A DNA stretch of 55,290 nt from Alicyclobacillus hesperidum (GCF_900107035.1 NZ_FNOJ01000019.1:1-55290); one strand, 5' to 3'; positions 29,503 to 41,054 are shown, counted from the stretch's first letter. Translations and numbers: made by a program. Notes: generated by a model not told the origin, from the letters alone.

Positions 29503-30363
29503 ATGCCACAAAATATGCGCGACATCAAGCGCCGCATCAAAAGCGTGCGCAACACGTCGCAGATCACGAAGGCGATGGAGATGGTGGCGGCAGCGAAACT
29601 GCGCCGCGTCCAAGATGCTGTTCAGCAGTCGAAGCCGTATTTGGCGAAGATGCAAGACATGCTCGCCAACCTTTCGCAATCGGCGCGCCACGTCAAGCAT
29701 CCATTGCTTGCGTCTCGCCCTGTGAAACGCACGGGTTATCTGGTCATTACCGCGGATCGCGGGTTGGCTGGACCGTACAACGCACAGGTCGTGCGTGCGG
29801 CGATGCAAGAGTTCGGCAAAAAGGACAAGGCGTCGTTCGCCATTTATGCGGTCGGCAAACGCGGCCGTGACTACTTCCGCCGCCGCGGCTTCCCTGTCGC
29901 CGCCGATGTGGTCGATCTCGCGGACTCCCCGACATATCACTCCATCCGCCATCTCGCAGAGGCGGTTGTCAGCGCGTACGAGCGCGCGGAGTTCGACGAG
30001 TTGTACTTCATTTACAACGAATTTATCAACGCGGCGTCGCAGCGCCCCATCGTGAAAAAGGTGCTGCCGCTTGACAGCCTCGCGGACGAGGCGAAAGGCC
30101 CGCGTCGGATATATGAGTTTGAACCGGATGAAGAAGCGGTGTTGGCCGCTCTGTTGCCGCGTTATGCGGAAACGCTCGTCTACCAGGCTGTGCTGGACGC
30201 CAAGGCGTCGGAACACGCAGCGCGCATGACGGCGATGGGCAACGCGACCGACAACGCGAAGGAACTCATCTCGGACCTGACGCTCTCGCTCAACCGGGCG
30301 CGGCAGGCAGCCATTACGACACAGATTGCGGAAATCGTCGGCGGCGCGGAGGCATTGCGCTAA
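29503..30363 (+). CDS. atpG: ATP synthase subunit gamma
   Basis: A 286-residue central shaft subunit. The N-terminal helix DIKRRIKSVRNTSQITKAMEM and the C-terminal SLNRARQAAITTQIAEIVGG form the rotating coiled coil; VITADRGLAGPYNAQV marks the globular domain. ATG 29503 follows AAGGTGGTG. A 107-base gap with a strong hairpin separates it from atpA. Confidence 0.96.
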   Translation: MPQNMRDIKRRIKSVRNTSQITKAMEMVAAAKLRRVQDAVQQSKPYLAKMQDMLANLSQSARHVKHPLLASRPVKRTGYLVITADRGLAGPYNAQVVRAAMQEFGKKDKASFAIYAVGKRGRDYFRRRGFPVAADVVDLADSPTYHSIRHLAEAVVSAYERAEFDELYFIYNEFINAASQRPIVKKVLPLDSLADEAKGPRRIYEFEPDEEAVLAALLPRYAETLVYQAVLDAKASEHAARMTAMGNATDNAKELISDLTLSLNRARQAAITTQIAEIVGGAEALR

Positions 30364-30389
30364 TGCCCGCCCTGCGGCGATGTGCGTAA

Positions 30390-31808
<1,419 letters not shown>

Positions 31809-31841
31809 GATGGCGACGTCTCGGAGAGGTAGGTGAGCGGG

Positions 31842-32288
31842 ATGATAACCGTACCGTTGGAGATTGTGACGCCCGAACGCATGGTGCTGGCGATGGATGT
31901 GCGCATGGTGACCTTGCAGGGTGGTTACGGTGAGCTCGGCATCCTGCCGCGCCATATGGCGCTCGCAACCGCGGTCAAGCCTTGCCTTGTGCGCATCAAG
32001 CTCGAGGACGGGCGCGAGGATGTCGTGCCGGTCAGCGGCGGCTTTGTCGAGGTGTTGCCGGACAAAATCACGCTGCTCGCCGATACGGCGGAACTGCCAG
32101 CGGATATCGATCCGGCGCGCGCCCAATTGGCGAAGGAGCGCGCGGAAAAGCGCCTTGCGCAAAGTGGCGAAGGCGCGGAGGCGGAGCGCGCACGCGCTGC
32201 CTTGGTACGCGCCAACCTGCGTCTGGAAGCCATCGCTGAACACCATCGTTTAAATGGATTTTTGACGGCGACACCAGCGCGTGCCTAA
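31842..32288 (+). CDS. atpC: ATP synthase subunit epsilon
   Basis: A 148-residue subunit with the N-terminal beta-sandwich (TVPLEIVTPERMVL, GELGILPRHMALATAV) and a C-terminal two-helix domain that can inhibit rotation. ATG 31842 is placed after AGGTGAG; GTG 31833 would overlap it. It is the last structural gene of the ATP synthase. A long imperfect stem (AGGCCG with GCGGCCT) lies at about 32314-32361 without a T-run. Confidence 0.94.
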   Translation: MITVPLEIVTPERMVLAMDVRMVTLQGGYGELGILPRHMALATAVKPCLVRIKLEDGREDVVPVSGGFVEVLPDKITLLADTAELPADIDPARAQLAKERAEKRLAQSGEGAEAERARAALVRANLRLEAIAEHHRLNGFLTATPARA

Positions 32289-32400
32289 GATGTGGTAGGA
32301 TTGAGATAGAGACAAGGCCGTCTCTCGCAGAATCGACATAGATACTGCGTTGGGGCGGCCTGTTCTATTCACGCTGCAGATGGAAAGGGGAGCCTTCCCT

Positions 32401-32664
32401 TTGAACACGACGATGCCAGGGACCGCGCACGTCAATGTGACGCTCGCGGCGGATGGGATGCTTGTGTTGTTGCTGTTTTTCATCGGCGTGATTGGCGTCT
32501 GGTGGGCGCTTGGCAGTCTGAAGTGGGAGAACATTGTACGGCAGCCCCTCAGTGGGCAGGCACAGTTGCTTCGCTTTTTTCTGGCCTTGGTTGGCGGCAT
32601 TCTCACTGTGTTGGTCGCGGTGTTGCTCCTTGGCTCCATTCAACTCCTCAACGGCAGTTTGTGA
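32401..32664 (+). CDS. DUF1146 family (YwzB-like) membrane protein
   Basis: An 87-residue protein with two hydrophobic segments (ADGMLVLLLFFIGVIGVWWAL and the C-terminal LALVGGILTVLVAVLLLGS), separated by LKWENIVRQPLSG. This fits YwzB, found directly after atpC in Bacillus. The start is probably TTG 32401 after AAAGGGGAG; ATG 32380 lacks a ribosome-binding site. The function is unknown. Confidence 0.83.
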   Translation: MNTTMPGTAHVNVTLAADGMLVLLLFFIGVIGVWWALGSLKWENIVRQPLSGQAQLLRFFLALVGGILTVLVAVLLLGSIQLLNGSL

Positions 32665-32736
32665 CGATTTGCGTAAGACGGACGACTTTCCGAAACCATC
32701 TACGAAACCTATCAAAGTTCGTGTTTCGATGTTTAG

Positions 32737-33705
<969 letters not shown>

Positions 33706-33770
33706 TACGACACGTCCACGTAACGCTTCGTGACGAGGATGTCGAAGAGAGCCTTTGCGGAGGTTACGGC

Positions 33771-35066
33771 ATGGCAAAAATAGTGATTCAAGGCGGGTGC
33801 CCGCTTGAGGGCACGGTTCGCGTCAGTGGGGCGAAGAATGCGGTATTGCCGATTTTGGCCGCCAGCCTGCTCGCGGAGCATGGCGTGAGCCAAATCGAGG
33901 AAGTCCCGCACCTGCTCGACGTCGAAAACATGGCCAATACGGTGGCCGCGCTTGGCGCCAAAATCGACTGGAAGGGAACGACGGTCCGCGTCGATGCGCG
34001 CAGCCTGTATAGCGTGACGCCCCCGGCGGAGCTCGTCCGCCGCATGCGGGCGTCGTTCGTCGTCGCCGGGCCGCTTTTGGCGCGCTTTGGCGAGGCGATG
34101 ATTGCGTTGCCGGGCGGCTGTAACATTGGACCGCGCCCGGTCGATTTGCACATTAAAGGGCTTGAGGCTTTAGGTGCGACGAGCGTCGTGGAGAACGGGT
34201 TTGTCCATTTGCGGGCGCCCCGCGGCGGCCTGCATGGTGCGCGCATTTATCTCGACGTACCGAGTGTCGGCGCGACGCAGAACATCATGATGGCGGCGAC
34301 GTTGGCAAAAGGTCAAACCATCATCGAGAATGCAGCCAAGGAACCCGAGAATGTCGATCTCGCCAATTATTTGAACGCGATGGGCGCACGCGTTCGCGGT
34401 GCCGGTACGGATATCATTCGGATTGACGGCGTGGATACGCTGAGTGGGGCGACGCATGCGGTGATTCCGGATCGGATTGAGGCGGGGACATTCCTCGTTG
34501 CCGCCGCGCTGATTGGGCGTGGCGTGTATGTCGAAAACGCGCTGTCTCACCATTTGATGTCGCTCATTGCGAAGTTGGAAGAGGCGGGAGCGACCATCGA
34601 AGATCGAGTGGACGGCATCAAGGTTTGGCCATGTCCAAGCGGGCGCATGCGGCCGTTGGACGTCAAAACGCACTATTACCCGTCTTATCCGACGGATATG
34701 CAGGCGCAAATCGTCGCGGCGCTGACGGTGGCGCAGGGCACGAGCATGGTCACCGAGACGGTCTTCGAGAACCGCTTTATGCATGTCGCCGAGTTGCAGC
34801 GCATGGGCGCCAACATTCATATCGAAGGGCGCACGGCGGTCATTGACGGCGTGGCACGCCTGTCTGGGGCGCGTGTCACCGCGACAGATCTGCGTGCGGG
34901 TGCGGCCCTGGTCATCGCCGGCCTGATTGCGGAAGGCGAGACGGAGGTTCATGGGTTGCATCACTTGGACCGCGGCTATGATAATCTCGTCGCGAAGTTT
35001 AAGCGGCTCGGTGCGGCCATCGAGCGCTTTGAGGACATCGGGCAATCGGCAAAATCGGTCGGCTGA
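33771..35066 (+). CDS. murA: UDP-N-acetylglucosamine 1-carboxyvinyltransferase
   Basis: A 431-residue enzyme catalysing the first committed step of peptidoglycan synthesis, transfer of enolpyruvate from PEP to UDP-GlcNAc. Lys22-Asn23 in [13 protein letters not shown] and the active-site Cys117 in [11 protein letters not shown], the residue attacked by fosfomycin, are present. It occupies the position of the second B. subtilis murA, before spoIID. ATG 33771 follows GCGGAGG. Confidence 0.96.
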   Translation: MAKIVIQGGCPLEGTVRVSGAKNAVLPILAASLLAEHGVSQIEEVPHLLDVENMANTVAALGAKIDWKGTTVRVDARSLYSVTPPAELVRRMRASFVVAGPLLARFGEAMIALPGGCNIGPRPVDLHIKGLEALGATSVVENGFVHLRAPRGGLHGARIYLDVPSVGATQNIMMAATLAKGQTIIENAAKEPENVDLANYLNAMGARVRGAGTDIIRIDGVDTLSGATHAVIPDRIEAGTFLVAAALIGRGVYVENALSHHLMSLIAKLEEAGATIEDRVDGIKVWPCPSGRMRPLDVKTHYYPSYPTDMQAQIVAALTVAQGTSMVTETVFENRFMHVAELQRMGANIHIEGRTAVIDGVARLSGARVTATDLRAGAALVIAGLIAEGETEVHGLHHLDRGYDNLVAKFKRLGAAIERFEDIGQSAKSVG

Positions 35067-35110
35067 ACCGCGTTTCTTCAAGCGGATGGCTGGACAACGG
35101 TATATCGTCG

Positions 35111-35143
35111 ACGCTCTTGGCGACTCTGCCAAGGGCGTTTTTT
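35111..35143 (+). terminator. rho-independent terminator after murA
   Basis: ACGCTCTTGGC and GCCAAGGGCGT form an 11-bp stem with one T-G pair, loop GACTCT, followed by TTTTTT. Confidence 0.88.
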
Positions 35144-35175
35144 CTGTATGAAGTCGCGATTTTTTCGTTGACGTG

Positions 35176-35204
35176 GCATATTGGGCGGCTGTTTGGCATA
35201 TCTC
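35176..35204 (+). promoter_or_regulatory. sigma-E promoter for spoIID
   Basis: GCATATT (35176-35182) matches the sigma-E -35 pattern KMATATT exactly. CATATCTC (35197-35204), 14 bases later, is a partial match to CATACANT. spoIID is sigma-E dependent in B. subtilis. Confidence 0.55.
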
Positions 35205-35279
35205 TTGGCAACAGGTTGTCCGCTGTGCGGCACACACAAAGCCTTGTCGCAATCCGTACGCAGAGAGGAGACCCAGCCC

Positions 35280-36311
35280 ATGCCCCAGCCCACGCCGCAT
35301 CATCCGTCGCGAGCCAACGGCCCCTTGCAATTTGCCGTGCGCGTCACGCTCGCGTTTATCGCGATGATTCTTTTGCCCATCGGGATCGCCAAACTGTTTC
35401 AACGCAGCCCAATGCCCAACATCGGGGCCTGGATCCAAAGTCCAGACGCTACTATCGATATTCGCGTCTATGATCCGTCGCTTAATCAAGTTTCTACCCT
35501 CCCGCTCAACTCGTATATTTTAGAAGTGATGAGCGCCGAGTGTTCGCCGGATGCACCGTTGGCAAGCCTGGAGGCGGCCGCTGTGGCGACGCGCACCTAC
35601 GCGGAGCGGGCCATCGCAAATCCAGCCGCACTCGCCCGTAAGCACGGGGCGGAACTGACCGACGATCCGGCGCTGGATCTGCCTGTGGCCACGGAAGACG
35701 AGTTGGAATCGGCCATCGGGACGAGCCGAGCCTTGGCGTTCATCACGCGCATCCAAACCGCTATTGAAATGACGGGCGGGCGCATCTTGACGTTCAATCA
35801 GCAGCCTATTCTCGCCTTTATGTGCGCCATCTCGACGGGGCGTACGCGCACGGGGCTGGCAGCCCTCGGTCAAGACATACCTTATTTGCAGGCTGTCGCT
35901 TGCCCCGACGATGAGGAAAGCCCCAGCGATACGGCAACCAACACGTTTTCCATCGCGGCGCTCAACCAAGCCCTAGGCACCCATATCACCACCACAGCTT
36001 CGCTACAGGTGCAACGAGGGGCAGATGGCTTTGTCACCGCCGTGCGGATCGGCGACAAGACGCTGTCCGGTCAGACGTTCGCCAATCTACTCCAACTCCC
36101 ATCGAGCGACTTTGTCTGGCATCTAACACCGCAGAGTGTGACCATCACGACCTATGGGCGTGGAAACGATCTCGGGATGAGCCTGCATGAAGCTTCGTTG
36201 CTCGCGGCCAAAGGGTGGACGTGGCAAGCGATTCTTGCGCACTTTTACCCTGGCGCCAAGCTCTCGCAAACCGCTATCGGTTCGAGTCTGCTGTCTGGAA
36301 GTAATAGGTAA
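35280..36311 (+). CDS. spoIID: stage II sporulation protein D (peptidoglycan lytic transglycosylase)
   Basis: A 343-residue mother-cell membrane enzyme that degrades septal peptidoglycan with SpoIIM and SpoIIP during engulfment. One membrane segment lies at about 17-38 (FAVRVTLAFIAMILLPIGIA). The SpoIID domain begins with LNSYILEVMSAECSP, containing the catalytic glutamate, then LEAAAVATRTYAERAI. ATG 35280 follows AGAGGAG; the frame is open from 35181 without a ribosome-binding site. It precedes spoIIQ as in B. subtilis. Confidence 0.93.
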   Translation: MPQPTPHHPSRANGPLQFAVRVTLAFIAMILLPIGIAKLFQRSPMPNIGAWIQSPDATIDIRVYDPSLNQVSTLPLNSYILEVMSAECSPDAPLASLEAAAVATRTYAERAIANPAALARKHGAELTDDPALDLPVATEDELESAIGTSRALAFITRIQTAIEMTGGRILTFNQQPILAFMCAISTGRTRTGLAALGQDIPYLQAVACPDDEESPSDTATNTFSIAALNQALGTHITTTASLQVQRGADGFVTAVRIGDKTLSGQTFANLLQLPSSDFVWHLTPQSVTITTYGRGNDLGMSLHEASLLAAKGWTWQAILAHFYPGAKLSQTAIGSSLLSGSNR

Positions 36312-36340
36312 GTAAATCTAGCCAAATTTTTTGTCCCTAG

Positions 36341-36369
36341 GTATAGACTCTAGTTTTCGTGGCGAGACT
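36341..36369 (+). promoter_or_regulatory. sigma-F promoter for spoIIQ
   Basis: GTATA (36341-36345), a 15-base spacer and GGCGAGACT (36361-36369) match the sigma-F consensus GYWTA-N15/16-GGNNANANT at every defined position. It lies just 22 bases before the spoIIQ start, and spoIIQ is a sigma-F gene in B. subtilis. Confidence 0.82.
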
Positions 36370-36390
36370 CACTACTGAGGTGAGCGCCAC

Positions 36391-37080
36391 ATGGATGATA
36401 AACAACATCCAAATCAAGAAAATCAGAAGCCGGACGCACCAAACGGGCGCCCGAGCAATGCGAAGCGATGGATGTCCAAGCGTTGGTTGTACCCAGCCAT
36501 TTATCTCGGTGCCGCAGCTGTCATCATTGGCCTGATGTATGCAAAAAGCCAGTCTGGCAGCACGCAAACATCTGTCCAACCGACCGAGACCAACACCACG
36601 TCACAAACGACTACCCAGACGACATCGGCAGGTTTGGAACCCTGGCTGTGGCCGTATCAGGAAGGCACCGACGCCGCGGTGACGATGGGCTTCTATCCGA
36701 TTCACGGCACGGCAACACAGCAGGAAAACGCACTCGTGGACTACGACAACACGTACTATCCGCACAAGGGTATTGATATTCAAGCCAAAGGCGGACAGAC
36801 CTTCACCGTCGTCGCTGCGCAAAAAGGAACCGTAGAGTCTGTATCCAATCAGCCCTTGTATGGCTATGAAGTCGTCGTCAACTCTCCAGATGGTTACACA
36901 GAGACGTACCAATCGCTCGGATCGGTCGATGTGAAGCAAGGTCAGAGCATCGAGGCGGGAGACACCATCGGCACTACGTCGACCAATGTGTTTGAGCAAA
37001 GCCAAGGCAATCACTTGTATTTCCAAGTTAATCTCAATGGTTCGCCTATCGATCCTGAGACGGTATTGCCGAAGCAATAA
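36391..37080 (+). CDS. spoIIQ: SpoIIQ-like LytM/M23 domain protein
   Basis: A 229-residue membrane-anchored protein: cytoplasmic tail of about 30 residues, membrane segment (about 32-51), Thr/Gln-rich linker, and a C-terminal LytM domain. SpoIIQ in the forespore membrane binds SpoIIIAH to hold the engulfing membrane and form the feeding channel. The first zinc motif HKGID is kept, but the second reads NHLYFQV, so the final zinc ligand of the HxH motif is Tyr; peptidase activity is doubtful. ATG 36391 follows GAGGTGA. It is located between spoIID and spoIIID. Confidence 0.88.
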   Translation: MDDKQHPNQENQKPDAPNGRPSNAKRWMSKRWLYPAIYLGAAAVIIGLMYAKSQSGSTQTSVQPTETNTTSQTTTQTTSAGLEPWLWPYQEGTDAAVTMGFYPIHGTATQQENALVDYDNTYYPHKGIDIQAKGGQTFTVVAAQKGTVESVSNQPLYGYEVVVNSPDGYTETYQSLGSVDVKQGQSIEAGDTIGTTSTNVFEQSQGNHLYFQVNLNGSPIDPETVLPKQ

Positions 37081-37109
37081 TGGCAATTCGGGCCGTGCCA
37101 GCGGACCTT

Positions 37110-37136
37110 CCGCCCGTTCCATTCGGGCGGTTTTTT
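37110..37136 (+). terminator. rho-independent terminator after spoIIQ
   Basis: CCGCCCG/CGGGCGG stem with loop TTCCATT, followed by six T, 30 bases after the stop codon. Confidence 0.9.
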
Positions 37137-37366
37137 CTTGTTTTCACGCGGATTTTAGCGATCGCGCCGGTTCGTCACAACTCGTCTCTAGCCTCTCTAT
37201 TTCCCGGAAATTCGACCTCGTTTGCCTCACCTAGGTTATTTCCCAGGAAGTATTGTGTCGAATATACACAGACAATTCGAAATGGCCAGGCCTCCTGCGC
37301 ATACGGTGTACACCCCCTCATATACATGTAACAGACCAACTGACCTGCAGTGGGGAGGCGAGGGGA

Positions 37367-37675
37367 GTGCATGATTACATCAAGGAGCGTACTCTTAAGA
37401 TTGGAGAGTACATTGTCGAGACGCGCAATACGGTGCGTACCATCGCGCGCGAGTTTGGGGTCTCGAAGAGTACCGTGCATAAGGATCTGACTGAACGCCT
37501 GCCGGAAATCAACCCTGATTTGGCGAACCGTGTCAAAGAGATTCTCGAGTACCATAAATCCATTCGCCATTTGCGCGGTGGCGAGGCGACGAAAATGAAG
37601 TATCATAGGGAAGAGGAAGCGCAGGCGGGGTCGAAAAACTTCGAAACGCGCAGAGGAGTTTCAAGCGGGCTGTAG
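37367..37675 (+). CDS. spoIIID: sporulation transcriptional regulator SpoIIID
   Basis: A 102-residue DNA-binding protein of the mother cell. Residues 1-80 are nearly identical in pattern to Bacillus SpoIIID: HDYIKERTLKIGEYIVETRN, the helix-turn-helix TVRTIAREFGVSKSTVHKDL, then LPEINPDLANRV and HKSIRHLRGGEATKMKY. The start is GTG 37367 following GGAGGCGAGGGGA. It precedes mbl, the same order as in B. subtilis. A perfect Spo0A box TGTCGAA lies at 37256-37262 in the 230-base upstream gap. Confidence 0.95.
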   Translation: MHDYIKERTLKIGEYIVETRNTVRTIAREFGVSKSTVHKDLTERLPEINPDLANRVKEILEYHKSIRHLRGGEATKMKYHREEEAQAGSKNFETRRGVSSGL

Positions 37676-37769
37676 AACTACATCCTTGCATTCCCACTCT
37701 ATATGTTCGAGGATACGAACGTCTTTCCCTCAATCATGCACGCTCTAATCTTAGGAGGACTCGCCGCAA

Positions 37770-38789
37770 ATGTTTTCTAGGGATGTTGGTGTCGACTTGG
37801 GAACCGCGAACGTGCTCGTGCACGTCAAAGGACAAGGGATTGTACTCGATGAACCTTCCGTCGTTGCGATAGATCAGGTGACGAAGCAAGTGGTTGCGGT
37901 CGGCGAAGAGGCTCGTCGCATGCTGGGGCGCACGCCGGGCAACATTGTGGCCATTCGGCCGTTGCGCGAAGGGGTGATCGCAGACTTTGAAATCACCGAG
38001 ATCATGCTTCGCCACTTTTTGAATAAAACGGTAGGCAAAAGCATGTTTGGCCGACCGCGCGTCATGATCTGCGTACCGGCTGGTATAACGTCGGTCGAGC
38101 AGAAGGCCGTGCGCGAAGCGGCTGAAGCGGTTGGCATTCGGCAAGTGGATCTCATTGAAGAGCCCAAGGCTGCCGCCATCGGAGCTGGACTGAACATTTT
38201 TGAACCGAGCGGCAGCATGGTGGTCGATATCGGCGGCGGTACGACCGATATCGCGGTCTTGTCGCTCGGCGACGTCGTTACATCGACGTCGCTGCGCATT
38301 GCCGGGGACAAGCTGGACGAGGCCATCGTCAAGCATATTCGCCGCGAATACAACTTAATGATTGGTGAACGTACGGCAGAAGAATTGAAGAAAGAGTTGG
38401 CGACGGTCTATCCGGGCGGGCGCACCAACAGCACCGACGTGCGTGGCCGGGATATGGTGACGGGACTGCCGAAGACCATCACGGTGCACGCGGAGGAACT
38501 GCGCGAGGCATTGCAGGAACCGGTCATCGCCATCGTACAGGCCACCAAGTCTGTGCTGGAACAGACGCCGCCGGAACTCGCTGCGGATATTTTCGATAAA
38601 GGTGTCATGTTGACCGGAGGCGGGGCGTTGGTCGACGGACTGGACAAGCTCATGAAGGATGAATTGCAGGTGCCGGTGCATATTGCGGAAAATCCGATGC
38701 ATTGTGTCGTGATTGGCACAGGGCGAGTGCTGGAAAGTCCGGAATGGAACAGGTATCGCGATAAGGGGCGCAAACGGGCGCGCCGTTGA
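37770..38789 (+). CDS. mbl: MreB-like rod-shape protein (Mbl)
   Basis: A 339-residue bacterial actin that guides lateral wall synthesis. It has the actin-fold phosphate loops VGVDLGTANVLVHVKG and VVDIGGGTTDIAVLSL, plus LIEEPKAAAIGAGL and MLTGGGALVDGL. The position after spoIIID and before flagellar rod genes identifies it as Mbl rather than MreB itself. ATG 37770 follows TTAGGAGGA. Confidence 0.93.
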   Translation: MFSRDVGVDLGTANVLVHVKGQGIVLDEPSVVAIDQVTKQVVAVGEEARRMLGRTPGNIVAIRPLREGVIADFEITEIMLRHFLNKTVGKSMFGRPRVMICVPAGITSVEQKAVREAAEAVGIRQVDLIEEPKAAAIGAGLNIFEPSGSMVVDIGGGTTDIAVLSLGDVVTSTSLRIAGDKLDEAIVKHIRREYNLMIGERTAEELKKELATVYPGGRTNSTDVRGRDMVTGLPKTITVHAEELREALQEPVIAIVQATKSVLEQTPPELAADIFDKGVMLTGGGALVDGLDKLMKDELQVPVHIAENPMHCVVIGTGRVLESPEWNRYRDKGRKRARR

Positions 38790-38833
38790 GCCTGCGCGCA
38801 GCCCGAAGGGCTCCCGAATGAGGAGGTTTTGGC

Positions 38834-40045
38834 ATGATTCCGGGACTTACAACAGCGTCGGCCGGGATGGATGTGGACGAGCGGTTGGAGCAGCTTCTTT
38901 CTAATAACTTAGCCAACCAAGAGACACCTGGCTTCAAGGAGTCGCTCGGTGAATTCATCGAAGACCCCGTGCAGAACATGGAACACGTGAGCTACGGTTC
39001 TGGAGCCAGTGGCACCTACATTGGGCAGATGGGCACGGGTGTCGTCTTTCAGGAAGGCGTCCCGGTATTCTCCGAAGGTGCGGTGCAGTCGACAGGCCGT
39101 GCGCTTGATCTCGCGATTATCGACTCGTTGCCCGCGGGGCCGATGGCGTATGTGGTAGGAGCCAGCGGTGCGCAACCGACATCGGGGCCGGTGAGCGTCG
39201 GCCCGAACAATCGCCTGTCGGTCAATGGCCAGCCGCTTGCGGTTTACGATGCGAATGGCCAACAGGTGACAGGCCTCTACGCTGTGCGCAACTCCAAGTA
39301 TCAGGGCAATGAACTGGTCGGAACAGACGGATCTCCCGATTATGACGCGGGTGGCAACCCGTCGTACGTGATCGCAAACGCACAGGGGCAAGTGGTGTAC
39401 ACCCCTGGTGCACTGACGACTGATCCATACTCGATTCGGGTCGGTACGACGGACAACATGGGTTACCACTCCTTTTTCCCGGTCAACTACACGGATGCCA
39501 ACGGCAACAAGGGCATTGCGGTCACGCGCGATGGCGCTTTGCAACTGGATGCCAATAACAACCTTGTCGATGCTGCAGGTCATACCATCATGCCGATTGG
39601 CGCGAATGGTCAGCCCATTGTGGGCGGGCGCATCGAAATCAATCCTGCGTATCAAGGGACGCAGTTGTTTGGTGCAAACGGACAAGCCCTCGTCGACACA
39701 AGTGGTCAGCCATCGTATCGCGTCTACAATGCGAATAACCAGATTGTGCCGGGGGCGCACCTAGGGCTGGTCAATGCGGATGTGACCCACGTGTCTCCGC
39801 TTGGCGAAGGTGAGTTGATGGTCGGCAATGGCTACAGCACGGCGGGTGTGCTTCCGCTGTTACAAACGGGGACAGGCCACCTGCAAGCGGGTGCCCTCGA
39901 ACAGTCCAATGTCGATCCGACGACGACCATGACGCAAATGTTGAATGCGGTGAATCTCTATCAGGCCAATCAGCGGGTGGTGCAGACGGTTGATTCACTG
40001 CTCAATACGGCGGTCAATGACATCGGCAAGGTGAATGGTGCGTAA
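38834..40045 (+). CDS. flhO: flagellar hook-basal body (rod) protein FlhO-like, extended
   Basis: A protein of 403 residues. The N-terminal LSNNLANQETPGFKESL and the C-terminal LNAVNLYQANQRVVQTVDSLLNTAVNDIG are the coiled-coil ends of the FlgF/FlgG rod family. Rod proteins of this type are usually about 260-280 residues; the extra 120 or so form a Gly/Asn/Gln-rich middle with two related modules starting near residues 129 and 256, each containing NGQP, a KYQG or AYQG segment, a PSY segment and a PGA end. It is followed by flhP. GAGGAGG precedes ATG 38834. Confidence 0.87.
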   Translation: MIPGLTTASAGMDVDERLEQLLSNNLANQETPGFKESLGEFIEDPVQNMEHVSYGSGASGTYIGQMGTGVVFQEGVPVFSEGAVQSTGRALDLAIIDSLPAGPMAYVVGASGAQPTSGPVSVGPNNRLSVNGQPLAVYDANGQQVTGLYAVRNSKYQGNELVGTDGSPDYDAGGNPSYVIANAQGQVVYTPGALTTDPYSIRVGTTDNMGYHSFFPVNYTDANGNKGIAVTRDGALQLDANNNLVDAAGHTIMPIGANGQPIVGGRIEINPAYQGTQLFGANGQALVDTSGQPSYRVYNANNQIVPGAHLGLVNADVTHVSPLGEGELMVGNGYSTAGVLPLLQTGTGHLQAGALEQSNVDPTTTMTQMLNAVNLYQANQRVVQTVDSLLNTAVNDIGKVNGA

Positions 40046-40136
40046 TGCCGGACGGACTCACCGACGACGTTGATGGAACCGGGGCCTTCATCGGTTTGGA
40101 CGGATGCATGGTAGAGGCACAACGAGGGAGCGAGAG

Positions 40137-40925
40137 ATGATGGGGCAGACCTTGTACAACGGACTCAGCGGGCTGACCGCGGCGAATCAGTGGCTTGACC
40201 GAATTGGCGACAACCTCGCCAATCTCGAAACGCCTGGCTTTGCGCAGGATCAGGGAACCTTCGCTGACGCATTGACCATGCAGGTCTATGGCAATCAGAC
40301 GGGGCCCATTGACGCCAACCGCGTGACGCCGCCAGGGTGGCGCGGTGGGACGGGCGTGATAGCCGAGAGCGAGGGCCGGGATTTTACCAATATGAACGAA
40401 ACGACGGGCAACCCGATGGATGTGGCCATCAATGGTCCTGGCTTTTTTGTCGTGCAAGGCCCGCAGGGCAAGCTGTATACGCGAGCTGGCGATTTCATTT
40501 GGAGCAAGCGACCGGACGGCACATTCCAACTGGCCACGCAAGCGGGCGATCCGGTGCTGTCCACGACCGGACAGCCGATTATCAAGCCTGCGAATGCGAC
40601 GTCGTTCTCGGTTGCCGCAAACGGTCAAATCTCCTATGGGACGCAGGTAGGGCCGCGTATCGCCTTGGTTGAGATTGGGGAACCGTCGGCGCATTTGATT
40701 CCGGAAGGTGACAATCTCTATCAGCTTGCCGCTGGCGGGCAGGCGAAGCCAGCGGTTCAATCGCAGTTGGTGCAAGGCGCATTGCTGACGAGCAACGTCA
40801 ACGAGTCACAACAGATGGCCAACATGATTGAGGCGCAAAATCTCTACCAGGAAAACGCGGAGAGTGTATCCATAGCCAATCAAATGTTGACTATTGCGGA
40901 TACCATCCGCCAAAACGGCGGTTGA
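40137..40925 (+). CDS. flhP: flagellar hook-basal body (rod) protein FlhP-like
   Basis: A 262-residue rod protein of normal length. NGLSGLTAANQWLDRIGDNL and LANLETPGFAQDQGTF form the N-terminus, GNPMDVAINGPGFFVVQGPQG is the typical FlgG-family centre, and LYQENAESVSIANQMLTIAD closes the C-terminus. ATG 40137 is placed 6 bases after GAGGGAG; ATG 40140 is also possible. It pairs with the longer flhO gene 91 bases upstream. No other flagellar genes are in the window. Confidence 0.9.
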   Translation: MMGQTLYNGLSGLTAANQWLDRIGDNLANLETPGFAQDQGTFADALTMQVYGNQTGPIDANRVTPPGWRGGTGVIAESEGRDFTNMNETTGNPMDVAINGPGFFVVQGPQGKLYTRAGDFIWSKRPDGTFQLATQAGDPVLSTTGQPIIKPANATSFSVAANGQISYGTQVGPRIALVEIGEPSAHLIPEGDNLYQLAAGGQAKPAVQSQLVQGALLTSNVNESQQMANMIEAQNLYQENAESVSIANQMLTIADTIRQNGG

Positions 40926-40966
40926 TCGGGAGGTGAGTCGGGAGGCTCCTGCCATCCGGCTCGCCT

Positions 40967-40994
40967 TTGTCCTTCTAGCAGCCATTGTTATAAT
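40967..40994 (+). promoter_or_regulatory. sigma-A promoter for pgsA-fabZ
   Basis: TTGTCC (40967-40972) and a perfect TATAAT (40989-40994) with a 16-base spacer, 60 bases before the pgsA-like start. Confidence 0.6.
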
Positions 40995-41054
40995 GGGGAT
41001 GCTGGCCAGGTGCTGGCAGACGGCCAATTGCGGCCCGAGGGGAGGGGAGAACGC

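Noticed and set aside
37290-37366. Sigma-E promoter directly before spoIIID
   Set aside because: GCATACG and CATATACA are 13 bases apart but both depart from the consensus; too weak to report as a feature.
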